Shown: positions 51,479-60,593, numbered from the stretch's first letter. The stretch: 64,000 bases of DNA from Ruminococcus flavefaciens FD-1 (GCA_000174895.1 ACOK01000073.1:1-64000); one strand, 5' to 3'. Made by a program: numbers and translations. Notes: a model not told the origin generated them from the sequence alone.

Positions 51479-51642
51479 TCGTCGGTCTTCGCCGAGGGGA
51501 GTGCTTGTCCGTCAGCCGTGTGACATTGCTTCGCTTGTCACACTACTTTTCAGGAAGGGCGCCGCCCTTCCTCGCACACAATCCTGCCAGAGAGGTCTAC
51601 ACCCCTCTGGACTCCGTATTGTCGGCTTCGCCGATTTTATAG
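51479..51642. repeat. Dispersed 165 bp repeat, copy B
   Basis: Same beginning (GTCGGTCTTCGCCGAGGGGA), CCGTGTGACATTGCTTCGCT and GTCGGCTTCGCCGATTTTATAG ending as copy A at 49571-49734. It overlaps the folC 3' end by six bases and thus forms its terminal region. Confidence 0.85.
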
Positions 51643-52893
51643 TTTGTACTTGTTCAGGTACTCGCTTGCCAGATACAGCGAACCGCACACTACGACTACC
51701 CCATCGTTTTCCAGTGCCAGCGCTCTCGCTTTCTCTGTGCATTCTTCAAGCGTCCCCGTTTCCGTTTCCGTCAGGAAGTCCGCTGTCTCAGCTATATCCT
51801 CCTTCGGGACTGAGTTAGGCGCAAATCCGTCAACTGCAAAAAGCTTCGTGCAGTGCTCCGATACCGTCCGCACACACTCAACGTAATCCTTTGAGCTGAC
51901 CATGCCCATAACTGCGTATATCTTCTTGTTCCGTGAAGTCAGGTACATCAGCATAAGCGCCAGCATACCGACTCCCGCAGGATTGTGGCCTCCGTCAACT
52001 ATTACAGGCGGTTCGCCGTCAATATACTGCACCCTCGCTTTGACCTGAGCGGTCTCTATGGCCTTTCCTATGGCTTCGTCTGGAATATCGAATCCCTTTC
52101 CTCTCAGGTACACGCAGGCCGTTACCGCCGTAACTGCGTTGTAATACTGGTGCACTCCGGCCATTGCAGGCTTGTACTTCACACCGTTGAAGATAAGCGG
52201 TGAGAAAAGTCCGCCGTCAGCCGCAGGTATGCAGTCCGCCTTTTCCACGAACTCCGCTCCCCTCTCCTCAGCCGTACTCTTTACGATACTGCGGACGCTT
52301 TCGGGGTTGTCCCCGGAAAGCACAACTGCCGAGCCGCCTTTGATAATGCCTGCCTTCTGAACGGCTATTTTCTCCACCGTATCGCCAAGTATAGCGGTAT
52401 GGTCAAGGGATATAGACGTTATCACTGAAATCAGCGGCGGAGGTATGACGTTTGTGGAGTCGAGAAGTCCGCCTATGCCTGTTTCAAGCACTACCACATC
52501 GCATTTCTCACGCTCATACCAGAGCATTGCGATGGCCATGGTTATCTCGAACTGCGAGTACTCCCTGTCACCTGCTTTCTCCCTGACTATCTCCGCAAGC
52601 TGACAAAGCGACTCATCGTCTATCTCGTCATTGTTGATGCGGATCCTGTCGTTGTAATGGAGGATGAAAGGCGAGGTGAATTTTCCCGTCTTATATCCTG
52701 CAAACTGTAAAGCATCGGCAATATATTCAAGGGTTGAGCCCTTGCCGTTAGTACCTGCAATGTGTACGAACTTCAGGCGCTTTTCGGGATTACCCACGCT
52801 GTCCATAAGGCTCTGCGCACGGGAAAGATCGGTAATCCTGCCGCCTGACTTTGTATAGGAGTTGATGTACTCCATACACTCGTTTATATTCAT
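51637..52893 (-). CDS. folC: Folylpolyglutamate synthase / dihydrofolate synthase
   Basis: 418 residues. P-loop GTNGKGST (47-54), Mur-ligase-type ISLDHTAILGDTVEKIAVQK with the conserved carbamylated Lys region, and HNPAGV (the substrate HNP motif). Adds glutamates to folates (or makes dihydrofolate), keeping one-carbon carriers, including folD substrate, in the cell. Single gene; the ribosome site upstream of ATG 52893 is weak. Confidence 0.93.
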   Translation of the reverse strand: MNINECMEYINSYTKSGGRITDLSRAQSLMDSVGNPEKRLKFVHIAGTNGKGSTLEYIADALQFAGYKTGKFTSPFILHYNDRIRINNDEIDDESLCQLAEIVREKAGDREYSQFEITMAIAMLWYEREKCDVVVLETGIGGLLDSTNVIPPPLISVITSISLDHTAILGDTVEKIAVQKAGIIKGGSAVVLSGDNPESVRSIVKSTAEERGAEFVEKADCIPAADGGLFSPLIFNGVKYKPAMAGVHQYYNAVTAVTACVYLRGKGFDIPDEAIGKAIETAQVKARVQYIDGEPPVIVDGGHNPAGVGMLALMLMYLTSRNKKIYAVMGMVSSKDYVECVRTVSEHCTKLFAVDGFAPNSVPKEDIAETADFLTETETGTLEECTEKARALALENDGVVVVCGSLYLASEYLNKYKL

Positions 52894-53004
52894 ACTTTCA
52901 CTATCCTTTTATATTCTGTATTTACCAGTATATCACAAATATATTGAAATTACAATAGTTTTTTGTTTTACATCAATAATAAGTATATTTGTAACAGTAA
53001 TACG

Positions 53005-53200
53005 AAAAAGGGCGCACAATGTACGCCCCTCAGGCTGTCGAAAAACTAATTTTGGGACGTCGAGGACGCCGTCCCCTACAAAAGCATTCACGAAGAATAG
53101 CCAAATTGTAGGGGCTGGCGTCCTCGACAGCCCATTTTTTACGATAATATATGACTTTTTTGACAAGCTGAAGGGCGCACAATGTACGCCCCTGCAATTA
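53005..53200. repeat. Palindromic repeat cluster
   Basis: GGGCGCACAATGTACGCCCC occurs at 53009-53028 and 53173-53192, with inverted blocks GACGTCGAGGACGCCGTCCC and GGCGTCCTCGACAGCCC between. Several nested hairpins, no ORF. Confidence 0.75.
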
Positions 53201-53226
53201 TATATAAATGCATTATTAATTACGCA

Positions 53227-53970
53227 TTAATAAACGCCTGCCTGCTTTTCAGCCTTTGCAACGGCTTCTTCAAGTGTCATGCCGCTGAATTCCTGAGCAG
53301 AGAAGATACGTCCGCACTTTTTATCATCAACGAAAGCTCCGACCAGTACGCCCGGAAGTGCACTTTCGGGTGTATTCGGAGCATTCGGGCCGCCAAGATC
53401 GGTCCTGCACCAGCCGGGATCGGTCAGGTTCATTGTTACGTCTGTGCCCTCGTAATACTTGCCAAGGTCACGGGTAACCTTGTTCAGAGCCGCCTTTGCT
53501 GCGGAATAGCCTGCCTGCTCGGGTTCGAGGTCGATTCCGCTTGTTGTATTGACGATACGTCCGAAGCCTCTCTCCTTCATTGCAGGGAGGAAGTGATAGC
53601 ATATCATCATCGGTGCGGTAGTATTTACCTTGAAGCTGATATCATAGTCGGATGCAGGAGTTGTGAGATATTCTGACCTGTAAGCAATCTGAAGTCCTGC
53701 ATTGTTGAGAATGATGTCAATGGGAGTTCCCTTTTTGTCGATCTCATTGCACATTCTCTCGACCTGAGCCATATCTGAAAGCTCAGCCTCAACTGTGTAA
53801 GCTTCCACACCAAGAGCCTTTACCTCGTCCACAACGTGCTGACAGTGCTCAGCGTTTCTGCTGTGAAGAACAAGGTTACAGCCCTGCTTTGCCATGAATA
53901 TTGCGCATAAATAGCCGATACCACGGCTTGCACCTGTAATAAGTGCCCATTTTCCTTTTACATTTACCAT
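53227..53970 (-). CDS. Short-chain dehydrogenase/reductase
   Basis: 247 residues from ATG 53970 (TGGAGGG upstream; 54012 is a longer but unsupported start). TGASRGIG (cofactor), NNAG, the S-Y-K triad (NTTSGIDLEPEQAGYSAAKAA) and a C-terminal DPGWCRTDLGG. Reduces or oxidises an unknown alcohol/ketone. The classical Tyr-x3-Lys is present, so it is likely active. Substrate not predicted. Ends directly next to the repeat cluster. Confidence 0.88.
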   Translation of the reverse strand: MVNVKGKWALITGASRGIGYLCAIFMAKQGCNLVLHSRNAEHCQHVVDEVKALGVEAYTVEAELSDMAQVERMCNEIDKKGTPIDIILNNAGLQIAYRSEYLTTPASDYDISFKVNTTAPMMICYHFLPAMKERGFGRIVNTTSGIDLEPEQAGYSAAKAALNKVTRDLGKYYEGTDVTMNLTDPGWCRTDLGGPNAPNTPESALPGVLVGAFVDDKKCGRIFSAQEFSGMTLEEAVAKAEKQAGVY

Positions 53971-53999
53971 AGATAATTCCCTCCATTTGCCGCTGAGCG

Positions 54000-54185
54000 A
54001 GCGGCGGCGCAATCACGCTTCGCTCGTAAACTCGCTTACTCTCTGCAAGAACGCAAGTCTGCTTTCGCTCACTCATGCTTTATTGTGTAATAAATTTGAA
54101 ATCAAAAAGCAGCATTTCGGATATGCGAACGTCAGCGTAACTGACACCACTAATTCCGAATTCCGCATTCCGAATTTCGAATTAT
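54000..54185. repeat. GC-rich palindromes and AATTCCGAATTCCG element
   Basis: GCTGAGCGAGCGGCGGCGCAATCACG (54000-54017) matches copies near 58.3 and 60.9 kb. CTGACACCACTAATTCCGAATTCCGCA (54141 on) repeats at 54603-54648. No coding content. Confidence 0.65.
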
Positions 54186-54484
54186 ATTTCGTAGTCTATG
54201 CACGCTCTGTCTGTCTTTACTGTGCCGAGGAATTTTGCGAAATTAACGTGTGCAGGATGCACCTGATATGCGTTGAGGCCGTCGATATCGTCGAAGTCAC
54301 AAATCAGCGAAACAGTGTAATTCGACTGGTCTGCGTCCTTTGAATTGATGACCAGCTCGCCTTTTTTCAGTTCCTTCACGTTTGCGATAACGTCGTCGAA
54401 ACGCTTCTTAGCTTCGGCAGCATTGTCATATTCGCTCATTCCCTCTGTTGCTTTGAGCTTGAACATTACAATATGTCTTATCAT
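54182..54484 (-). CDS. Dabb (stress-response A/B barrel) family protein
   Basis: 100 residues. MIRHIVMFKL start, helix (AKKRFDDVIANVKELKKGEL), and LNAYQVHPAHVNFAKFLGTV end fit the dimeric alpha-beta barrel Dabb domain, a small cytoplasmic fold with unclear substrates. The stop codon is inside the repeat end, and TGGGGTG precedes ATG 54484. Ferredoxin-like relatives include EthD and ABM-type enzymes. Confidence 0.85.
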   Translation of the reverse strand: MIRHIVMFKLKATEGMSEYDNAAEAKKRFDDVIANVKELKKGELVINSKDADQSNYTVSLICDFDDIDGLNAYQVHPAHVNFAKFLGTVKTDRACIDYEI

Positions 54485-54602
54485 TCTTTTTCACCCCACC
54501 TTCTGTAATTAGGAATTCGTAATTCGGAATTGCGGTGTCCCCTATCGGGGACGGATTTAAATAATAATTATGAATTATATATCTCCAAATCCGTCAGCGG
54601 AG

Positions 54603-54648
54603 CTGACACCACTAATTCCGAATTCCGCTTTCCGAATTCCGAATTATT
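54603..54648. repeat. AATTCCGAATTCCG element, copy 2
   Basis: CTGACACCACTAATTCCGAATTCCG followed by TTTCCGAATTCCGAATTA; near-identical to 54141-54185. It overlaps the 3' end of the next gene by a few bases. Confidence 0.7.
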
Positions 54649-55162
54649 AAATATACTGAACTCCCAGTCCTCTGAGAGTTGCACGCATTTTATTTACCTT
54701 CTCCTCGGGGAAACGTCTGCCGATGCTGTCGGTTATCATATATGTCTTTATCCCTCTCTTGACAGCACCCTTGGCAGTTGCACCCACACATCCGCACTCG
54801 TCCAGTCCGCACAGCGCCATTTCCTTGTATCTTTTTTTATTGACGAATTCACAGAACTCCTTGGATGAGAATGAGTCGGGAAGTTTTTTCTCGAAATAGT
54901 TATCGCTTGCCAGATCAAGGCCGCTGTAAAGTTCCGCACCAAGAGTGCCCCTGATGGAAAAGCCGATGAACCATTTATTGGTTATGATGTTGGGGAATAT
55001 CTGAGAAATATAGATAATATCCCAGCCTTTTGCCTTATACTCGGCTATTGATGCATTTACTTTTTTTGTCAGTTCTTTGCTGTCGTATGAAAACATGGGC
55101 TTTCGTTTATCCCACAGATAGTCGTTCTGCATATCTATAACGACCAGTGCTTTATCACTCAT
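54647..55162 (-). CDS. Isochorismatase-type cysteine hydrolase
   Basis: 171 residues from ATG 55162 (AGAGGG upstream); 55210 would add 16 residues lacking a ribosome site. D10 (VVIDMQNDY), a Lys in YFEKKLPDS (about 92-93) and the nucleophile in CGLDECGCVGATA (C125) form the D-K-C triad. Nicotinamidase or isochorismatase-like; the substrate is unknown. Note that it has no metal-site pattern typical of nicotinamidases, so a different amide is likelier. Confidence 0.85.
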   Translation of the reverse strand: MSDKALVVIDMQNDYLWDKRKPMFSYDSKELTKKVNASIAEYKAKGWDIIYISQIFPNIITNKWFIGFSIRGTLGAELYSGLDLASDNYFEKKLPDSFSSKEFCEFVNKKRYKEMALCGLDECGCVGATAKGAVKRGIKTYMITDSIGRRFPEEKVNKMRATLRGLGVQYI

Positions 55163-55189
55163 AAATTCCCTCTTTTCTTTTTCGGGCGG

Positions 55190-55505
55190 ACATGATATCC
55201 GCCCATACAATATTATTGTTTATCCTCTTTTGTAGGGAACGCCGCCCTCGCCGTTCCCTTGAAGTTTTTTCATTGCGCCGTGGAACGCCGGGGGTGACTA
55301 CCTGTTGAACAGGGAGATGTCACGAAGTGACAGAGGGTACGGGCGACCGTTGGGAGGCGTTCCCTACATTGGTTATCCGTATTTTTCAAAGGGACGTCGA
55401 GGACGCCGTCCCCTACGTTTTTTCGTTTTTCGGGCGGATGATATCCGCCCCTATAATTGTATCATTTATAAAGCAAGGGGCGATGTGGGCATCGCCCCCT
55501 ACTTT
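55190..55505. repeat. Repeat-filled intergenic gap
   Basis: Contains GTAGGGAACGCCGCCCTCGCC, GGACGTCGAGGACGCCGTCC, CGGGCGGATGATATCCGCCC and GCGATGTGGGCATCGCC palindromes, arranged head to tail, including a long inverted block between 55283 and 55372. No gene supported; 55305-55538 ORF is repeat sequence. Confidence 0.75.
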
Positions 55506-55523
55506 CTGATAATTGATAACTTA

Positions 55524-58142
55524 TTATTTGAATGCTAAAATTGACTGCTCTATCTTTGCCATCTTCTCCTCTGCCTTTGCAAGCTTTGCCTTTTCAGCTT
55601 CGATAAGCTGTGCAGGTGCCTTTGCAATAAAGCCCTGATTGTTCAGCTTGCCGCTGAGGAAGTCGATGTCCTTCTGTACCTTTGCCTTTTCCTTTTCAAG
55701 ACGGGCAATTTCCTTCTCCTTGTCAACAAGCTCGTCCATAGGGATGAAGATTCTTGCTGACTCGGTTACAGCGTTTGCACAGTTCTCATGCTCGAAGCTG
55801 TCGCCTGTTTCAACCGATGAAGCAGATGCAAGCTTTTCAAAGAATACCGCACAGCTGTTGAATACTTCCTTATCCGCTGTCTCGATGAACAGCTTTGCCT
55901 TTACCGACGGAGGTACGTTCATTTCTGTACGAACGTTTCTTACAGCCTTGATAGCTGAGATTATCTTCTCGAATGACTTCTCCTCTGCTGTGAAGTCGAT
56001 GGATGCGTCATATGTAGGATATGTCTCCAGGATTATCATTGACTTCTCGTTATTGAGTACCTGCCATATCTCCTCTGTGATGAACGGCATAAATGGGTGG
56101 AGAAGCTTCAGCATTCCCTGCATTGCCCATACAAGAACAGCCTGTGCCTTTGCCATTGTCTCGCCGCCTGCCTGTATTCTCGGCTTTGTAAGCTCGATGT
56201 ACCAGTCACAGTAAACATCCCAGATAAAGTCGTATATCTTCTGTGAAGCTACACCAAGTTCGTACTTGTCCAGGTTCTCGTTAACTTCCTTTGCAAGCTG
56301 ATTGAACTTGTTTACCAGCCACTTGTCCTCCAGTTCGAGGTCGCTTGGAAGTCCCTTGAACTCGAAATCCTCGGGGAGATTCATCATGATGAAACGTGAA
56401 GCGTTCCAGAGCTTGTTTGCGAAGTTACGTGCAGCCTTTACCTTGTCGTCGATGTAACGCATATCGTTTCCGGGTGAGTTGCCTGTAGCCAGCATGAATC
56501 TGAGAGCGTCAGCGCCGTACTCGTTGATAACTTCAAGAGGATCGATACCGTTGCCCAGTGACTTGGACATCTTGCGTCCCTGTGCGTCACGTACCAGACC
56601 GTGGATGAGAACTGTATCGAACGGTACCTTGCCCATATTCTCCAGACCGCTGAACATCATTCTGATTACCCAGAAGAAGATGATATCATAGCCTGTTACC
56701 AGAGTATTTGTGGGGTAGAAGTACTTCAGGTCTTCTGTATTCTCAGGCCAGCCCAGTGTGGAGAAAGGCCACAGTGCGGAACTGAACCATGTATCAAGTG
56801 TATCGGGATCCTGTCTCATTGGCTTGCCGCACTTAGGACAATTGCATGAGCTTTCCTTTGTAACTGTCATTTCGCCGCACTCGTCGCAGTAGAATGCAGG
56901 TATCTGATGTCCCCACCAGATCTGACGGGAGATACACCAGTCACGGATATTGTCAAGCCAGTGGAAATAAATCTTGTCAAAACGCTCGGGAACGAACTTT
57001 GTATCGCCGTTCTTTACAGCGTCGATAGCAGGCTGTGCAAGGGGCTTCATCTTAACGAACCACTGAGTTGAGACCTTAGGCTCAACTGTTGTGCCGCAGC
57101 GGTAGCAGGTACCAACGTTGTGGCTGTAGTCCTCTATCTCAACGAGTGCGCCTTCCTTTTCCAGGTCTTCAACGATCTTCTTTCTTGCCTCGTATCTGTC
57201 CATTCCTGCGTACTCAGGGTAATCGTCAACGATAGTAGCATCGTCGTTCATTACGTTGATAACAGGGAGGTTGTGACGGAGACCAACTTCAAAGTCGTTA
57301 GGGTCATGTGCAGGAGTTATCTTAACAACGCCTGTACCGAAGTCCATCTCAACATAGTCATCGGCAACGATAGGGATCTCACGGTGTACGATAGGAAGGA
57401 TGACTGTCTTGCCTACTAAGTCCTTGTAGCGCTCGTCAGCAGGATTTACAGCAACAGCGGTATCGCCCAGGAGTGTCTCCGGACGTGTGGTAGCCAGTTC
57501 CAGATAGCCGTCTGTATCCTTTATCTTGTAGCGGAGGTGCCAGAAATGACCTGCCTGATCCTCATATGTAACTTCTGCATCGGAAAGTGAAGTCTTACAC
57601 TTGGGGCACCAGTTGATGATACGCTCGCCACGGTAGATAAGGCCTTTTTCGTAATACTTTACGAATACTTCCTTTACAGCCTTTGAGCAGCCCTCGTCCA
57701 TAGTGAAACGCTCACGTGACCAGTCGCAGGATGAACCCAGCTTCTTGAGCTGCTCAACGATACGGCCGCCGTACTGCTTCTTCCATTCCCATGCACGCTT
57801 CATAAAGCCTTCACGTCCCAGGTCTTCCTTGGTAACGCCTTCCTTGCGCATAGCTTCAACGATCTTAGCTTCTGTAGCGATAGCAGCGTGATCGGTACCG
57901 GGGAGCCAGAGAGCGCTGTAGCCGCTCATACGCTTCCATCTGATGAGGATATCCTGTAATGTCTCATCGAGAGCGTGTCCCATGTGGAGCTGTCCTGTTA
58001 TGTTCGGAGGGGGGATAACGATAGTGTAAGGGGTCTTCTTAGGGTCAACCTCTGCACGGAAACAGCCCTTGTCGTTCCATGCCTGATAGATACGATCCTC
58101 AAAATCCTTCGGATCATAAGCCTTTGCCAGTTCTTTTGCCAT
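55524..58142 (-). CDS. valS: Valyl-tRNA synthetase
   Basis: 872 residues. Class I synthetase: HMGH (53-56, in PPPNITGQLHMGHA), the KMSKS loop GRKMSKSLGNG (about 522-532), zinc-binding clusters (CPKC and CDECGE...CPKCGKP), and the C-terminal coiled-coil arm (EIARLEKEKAKVQKDIDFLS). Charges Val tRNA and edits mischarged Thr. Expressed from a promoter at 58580 through a T-box leader. ATG 58142 follows GAAAGGACG. Confidence 0.97.
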   Translation of the reverse strand: MAKELAKAYDPKDFEDRIYQAWNDKGCFRAEVDPKKTPYTIVIPPPNITGQLHMGHALDETLQDILIRWKRMSGYSALWLPGTDHAAIATEAKIVEAMRKEGVTKEDLGREGFMKRAWEWKKQYGGRIVEQLKKLGSSCDWSRERFTMDEGCSKAVKEVFVKYYEKGLIYRGERIINWCPKCKTSLSDAEVTYEDQAGHFWHLRYKIKDTDGYLELATTRPETLLGDTAVAVNPADERYKDLVGKTVILPIVHREIPIVADDYVEMDFGTGVVKITPAHDPNDFEVGLRHNLPVINVMNDDATIVDDYPEYAGMDRYEARKKIVEDLEKEGALVEIEDYSHNVGTCYRCGTTVEPKVSTQWFVKMKPLAQPAIDAVKNGDTKFVPERFDKIYFHWLDNIRDWCISRQIWWGHQIPAFYCDECGEMTVTKESSCNCPKCGKPMRQDPDTLDTWFSSALWPFSTLGWPENTEDLKYFYPTNTLVTGYDIIFFWVIRMMFSGLENMGKVPFDTVLIHGLVRDAQGRKMSKSLGNGIDPLEVINEYGADALRFMLATGNSPGNDMRYIDDKVKAARNFANKLWNASRFIMMNLPEDFEFKGLPSDLELEDKWLVNKFNQLAKEVNENLDKYELGVASQKIYDFIWDVYCDWYIELTKPRIQAGGETMAKAQAVLVWAMQGMLKLLHPFMPFITEEIWQVLNNEKSMIILETYPTYDASIDFTAEEKSFEKIISAIKAVRNVRTEMNVPPSVKAKLFIETADKEVFNSCAVFFEKLASASSVETGDSFEHENCANAVTESARIFIPMDELVDKEKEIARLEKEKAKVQKDIDFLSGKLNNQGFIAKAPAQLIEAEKAKLAKAEEKMAKIEQSILAFK

Positions 58143-58199
58143 TTGATTTCGTCCTTTCGATCAATTCATAATTAAGAATGCATAATTCATAATTGGTAG

Positions 58200-58315
58200 T
58201 GTCCAATTGGTGGGCTGATAAAATATCAGCGCCAACGAGCGAAAGCAGATTAACATTAACGTACAAGGTAAGGCGCTTGCGCCGACTCGTGATTGCGCCG
58301 TCGCTCGCTCAGCGA
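58200..58315. repeat. Intergenic repeat copy, CTTGCGCCGACTCGTGATTGCGCC
   Basis: Shares GTAAGGCGCTTGCGCCGACTCGTGATTGCGCC and GTCGCTCGCTCAGCGAC with 45379 and 60870 copies. Lies between the T-box terminator and valS. Confidence 0.65.
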
Positions 58316-58573
58316 CAAAAAAGCCCCGACCAATGAAGGTCAGGGCGAACTAAGTCCGTGTTACCACCTGAATTCGGATATGAATATCCGCACTCTGCGA
58401 GATCATGCAATCTCTCCCCCTGTAACGTGAGGAACACGCCCTCGGTTACTGTTATTTCACCTCGGGAACTCGGAAGCTACTTCACCGCCGCCCTCACGCT
58501 GTCTTACACCATCCGACAGCTCTCTGTGCATCAGAAAAGCGGTTACTCCTCTTCGTCATCGTTTTTGGAATAT
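58316..58573 (-). promoter_or_regulatory. T-box riboswitch for valS
   Basis: Minus-strand leader between promoter and valS. Elements seen: CAGAGAGCTGTCGG...ATGGTG stem I apical part, the T-box core CAGGTGGTAACACGGACT (58370-58353) and a terminator GCCCTGACC/GGTCGGGGC then TTTTTT (58347-58317). Uncharged tRNA-Val should pair with TGGT in the core and the specifier loop, and block termination. The specifier codon was not fixed by eye. Confidence 0.88.
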
Positions 58574-58579
58574 GGTACT

Positions 58580-58608
58580 ATTATATCACAGTGTTTTCCG
58601 TTTGTCAA
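58580..58608 (-). promoter_or_regulatory. valS promoter
   Basis: Full consensus TTGACA, 17 bases, TATAAT on the minus strand, upstream of the T-box leader. Confidence 0.88.
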
Positions 58609-58663
58609 TCGGTATTTTCAGTTTTTCAGCTAAATCAGTTTTGCTGATCATAAATTTATACTT

Positions 58664-58742
58664 GTAGGGAACGCCGTCCCCGACGTTCCACGAATTCACT
58701 GATAAACCGCAAAATGGAACGGCGAGGGCGCCGTTTCCTACG
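58664..58742. repeat. Palindromic repeat family, copy 1
   Basis: Left arm GTAGGGAACGCCGTCCCCGACG, spacer with ACGAATTCACTGATAAACC, right arm TGGAACGGCGAGGGCGCCG. Copies 2 and 3 lie at 60410-60488 and 60664-60731. The arms can pair to a long imperfect hairpin. Confidence 0.8.
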
Positions 58743-58871
58743 ATCGGTTCATTGCAATTATATGTTCGGGCGGATGATATCCGCCACTACTGCTTTCTGC
58801 TTTCTGATATCTGATTTCTTGCTTCGGCCGCCCTGCAAATCCGATTTTGTGCATCCCTTACAAATCCTCTC

Positions 58872-58893
58872 GTATATATATATATATATATTA
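58872..58893. repeat. TA dinucleotide run
   Basis: About ten TA units in a row; a simple repeat likely to vary in length. Confidence 0.8.
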
Positions 58894-58921
58894 CGAACTT
58901 TTCACAGCCGGCGGAAAAGCG

Positions 58922-58950
58922 TTGACTTTGCCGCTCAGATGTGATATACT
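58922..58950 (+). promoter_or_regulatory. Promoter of the dockerin protein gene
   Basis: TTGACT (58922-58927), 17 bases, TATACT (58945-58950), about 65 bases before ATG 59016, which follows AAAGGAGG. Confidence 0.75.
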
Positions 58951-59015
58951 CAAAGTAGAAAAAGCAGACTTTTCGGCTATATTTCGTTAAATATGATACA
59001 AAGGAGGTTATTTTT

Positions 59016-60263
59016 ATGAAAAAAAGATTATTGACTGCCTTGTTATCTTTGACAATCAGTATGACTTCATTTGCATTCCTTCCGCCAGCAGCTGCGGCTG
59101 CTCCCCAAACAGACCTCTCGGATGTTCAGGTCGCTCCCGAATTTGACTTCACAGGTCAGAAGATTGCTGAGCTACCTGCTGTGGATAAACTCACAGTTGC
59201 CGCTAATCTGAAATTCGAGAATAATCAGGACCTTGAAAAAGTCGTTATACCTGAGAATTACGTTCTTTCCGGTTCTCTCAAATTCAGCAAATGTCCGAAT
59301 CTGAAAGAGATAGTCATGCCCGAACTGGCAACTGAACTGTGGGTGACCGTTACTGAGTGCGACAAGCTTGCTTCGTTTACAATGCCCGTATCACCTCAGA
59401 CCGACCTGACGCAGTTCTCTTATGTTACCGTGAGCAATTGCAAGTCTATGACCGAACTTGAAGTCAGCAACGCAAGACGTATGTCCGTAAAGGATATGCC
59501 TGCTCTTGAAACGCTGAAACTCACCGCTTCTCCTCATGCTACATCAGATGAAGAGTATTACAACATAGACTATGCGTCCTGTCCGAAGCTGAAAGACATA
59601 TACCTTTATAATGCCGATGTTCAGCCAACTCCAAAGGAAGCGGCTCTTATGGCTGAGAACGGTATAACTATTCACTGTCCCGCTGCCGACGGTTGGGGAA
59701 CTTATCTCGGACATTACAATGTAAACTACACTTTCATTGATGCAGAAGCTTTACAGGGCGACGCTAACTGTGACGGAAATGTTGATATGGCTGATGCTGT
59801 ACTTATCATGCAGTCTATAGCAAATCCATCAAAGTACAAGCTTACCGATCAGGGCAGAAAAAATGCCGACACAGACGGCGACGGTATCACCAATTCCGAC
59901 GCTCTGGCGATTCAGAAGAAGCTGCTCAGGCTGGATGGAGCTGATGTTCCTGATATTGATCCTTCTTTGCTGGCGAATACACTGTTCATAAGTGAGACAG
60001 AAGGTAAGTCAGGCTTTAATTCTATTTCCTTCGGCGATGACGGAAGATTTAACTACTTTTACGGAAAATACTTCAGCGCTGCTCAGGATTTCGGAACATG
60101 GACGATATCGGGCGATACTGTTATTCTGAAAGGTCAGTACGGCACGAACAGTTTCAGATACAAGGACGATACGCTGATATGCATTGCAGAAGACTCTGAG
60201 GGTTTCGGTTATAATAGTCAAACGGACAGCGAGAACTTCATCAAAGTAAAAGAAAACAGCTGA
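59016..60263 (+). CDS. Secreted LRR and dockerin protein
   Basis: 415 residues. Signal peptide 1-28 (LLTALLSLTISMTSFAFLPP, cut near AAAAA). Residues 40-225 contain strand-turn repeats with regular hydrophobic spacing (LEKVVIPENYVLSGSLKFSK), likely an LRR_5 solenoid. Residues 247-306 are a type I dockerin: DANCDGNVDMAD and DTDGDGITNSD loops each followed by a helix (AVLIMQSIAN; ALAIQKKLLRL). The final 95 residues form a beta-rich module. It should dock to a cohesin scaffold outside the cell; role of the LRR and last module is unknown, and no catalytic residues are recognisable. Confidence 0.9.
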   Translation: MKKRLLTALLSLTISMTSFAFLPPAAAAAPQTDLSDVQVAPEFDFTGQKIAELPAVDKLTVAANLKFENNQDLEKVVIPENYVLSGSLKFSKCPNLKEIVMPELATELWVTVTECDKLASFTMPVSPQTDLTQFSYVTVSNCKSMTELEVSNARRMSVKDMPALETLKLTASPHATSDEEYYNIDYASCPKLKDIYLYNADVQPTPKEAALMAENGITIHCPAADGWGTYLGHYNVNYTFIDAEALQGDANCDGNVDMADAVLIMQSIANPSKYKLTDQGRKNADTDGDGITNSDALAIQKKLLRLDGADVPDIDPSLLANTLFISETEGKSGFNSISFGDDGRFNYFYGKYFSAAQDFGTWTISGDTVILKGQYGTNSFRYKDDTLICIAEDSEGFGYNSQTDSENFIKVKENS

Positions 60264-60267
60264 TAGC

Positions 60268-60299
60268 AGGGGCGCTTTTTTGGCGCCCTTGATTTTTTC
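60268..60299 (+). terminator. Terminator of the dockerin protein gene
   Basis: GGGGCGC/GGCGCCC stem with a T-rich loop, then GATTTTTTC. It follows the stop codon directly. Confidence 0.75.
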
Positions 60300-60339
60300 T
60301 CAAATTTCCAAAACGAGGACGGCCAATGGCGTTTCTCAT

Positions 60340-60490
60340 AATAACACGTGAATAAGACAAAGGGCCGCCAAAGGCAGTCCCTACATTTCGGCTGTTCTCT
60401 TTTATATGCGTAGGGAACGCCGCCCCCGGCGTTCCACGAATTCACTGATAAACCACAAAAATGGAACGGCGAGGGCGCCGTTCCCTACAA
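60340..60490. repeat. Large direct repeat, copy 1
   Basis: AATAACACG then AAAGGGC(C/T)GCCAAAGGCAG, CTACATTTCGGC, then the palindromic family member at 60410-60488. A second copy lies at 60594-60731. Confidence 0.8.
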
Positions 60491-60593
60491 ATCGGTTATT
60501 CTTCGTTTGGGGATGCAGTGGCGAGTTTCACTCGCCCTCATTTATGTAACCATTCAACATTACGATGTGTAGGGGCCGCCTGTGGCGGTCCTC

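Noticed and set aside
55305-55538. 77-codon ORF with an apparent coding frame
   Set aside because: Made of palindromic repeats shared with other gaps.
58358-58633. 91-codon plus-strand ORF
   Set aside because: It is antisense to the valS T-box leader and promoter.
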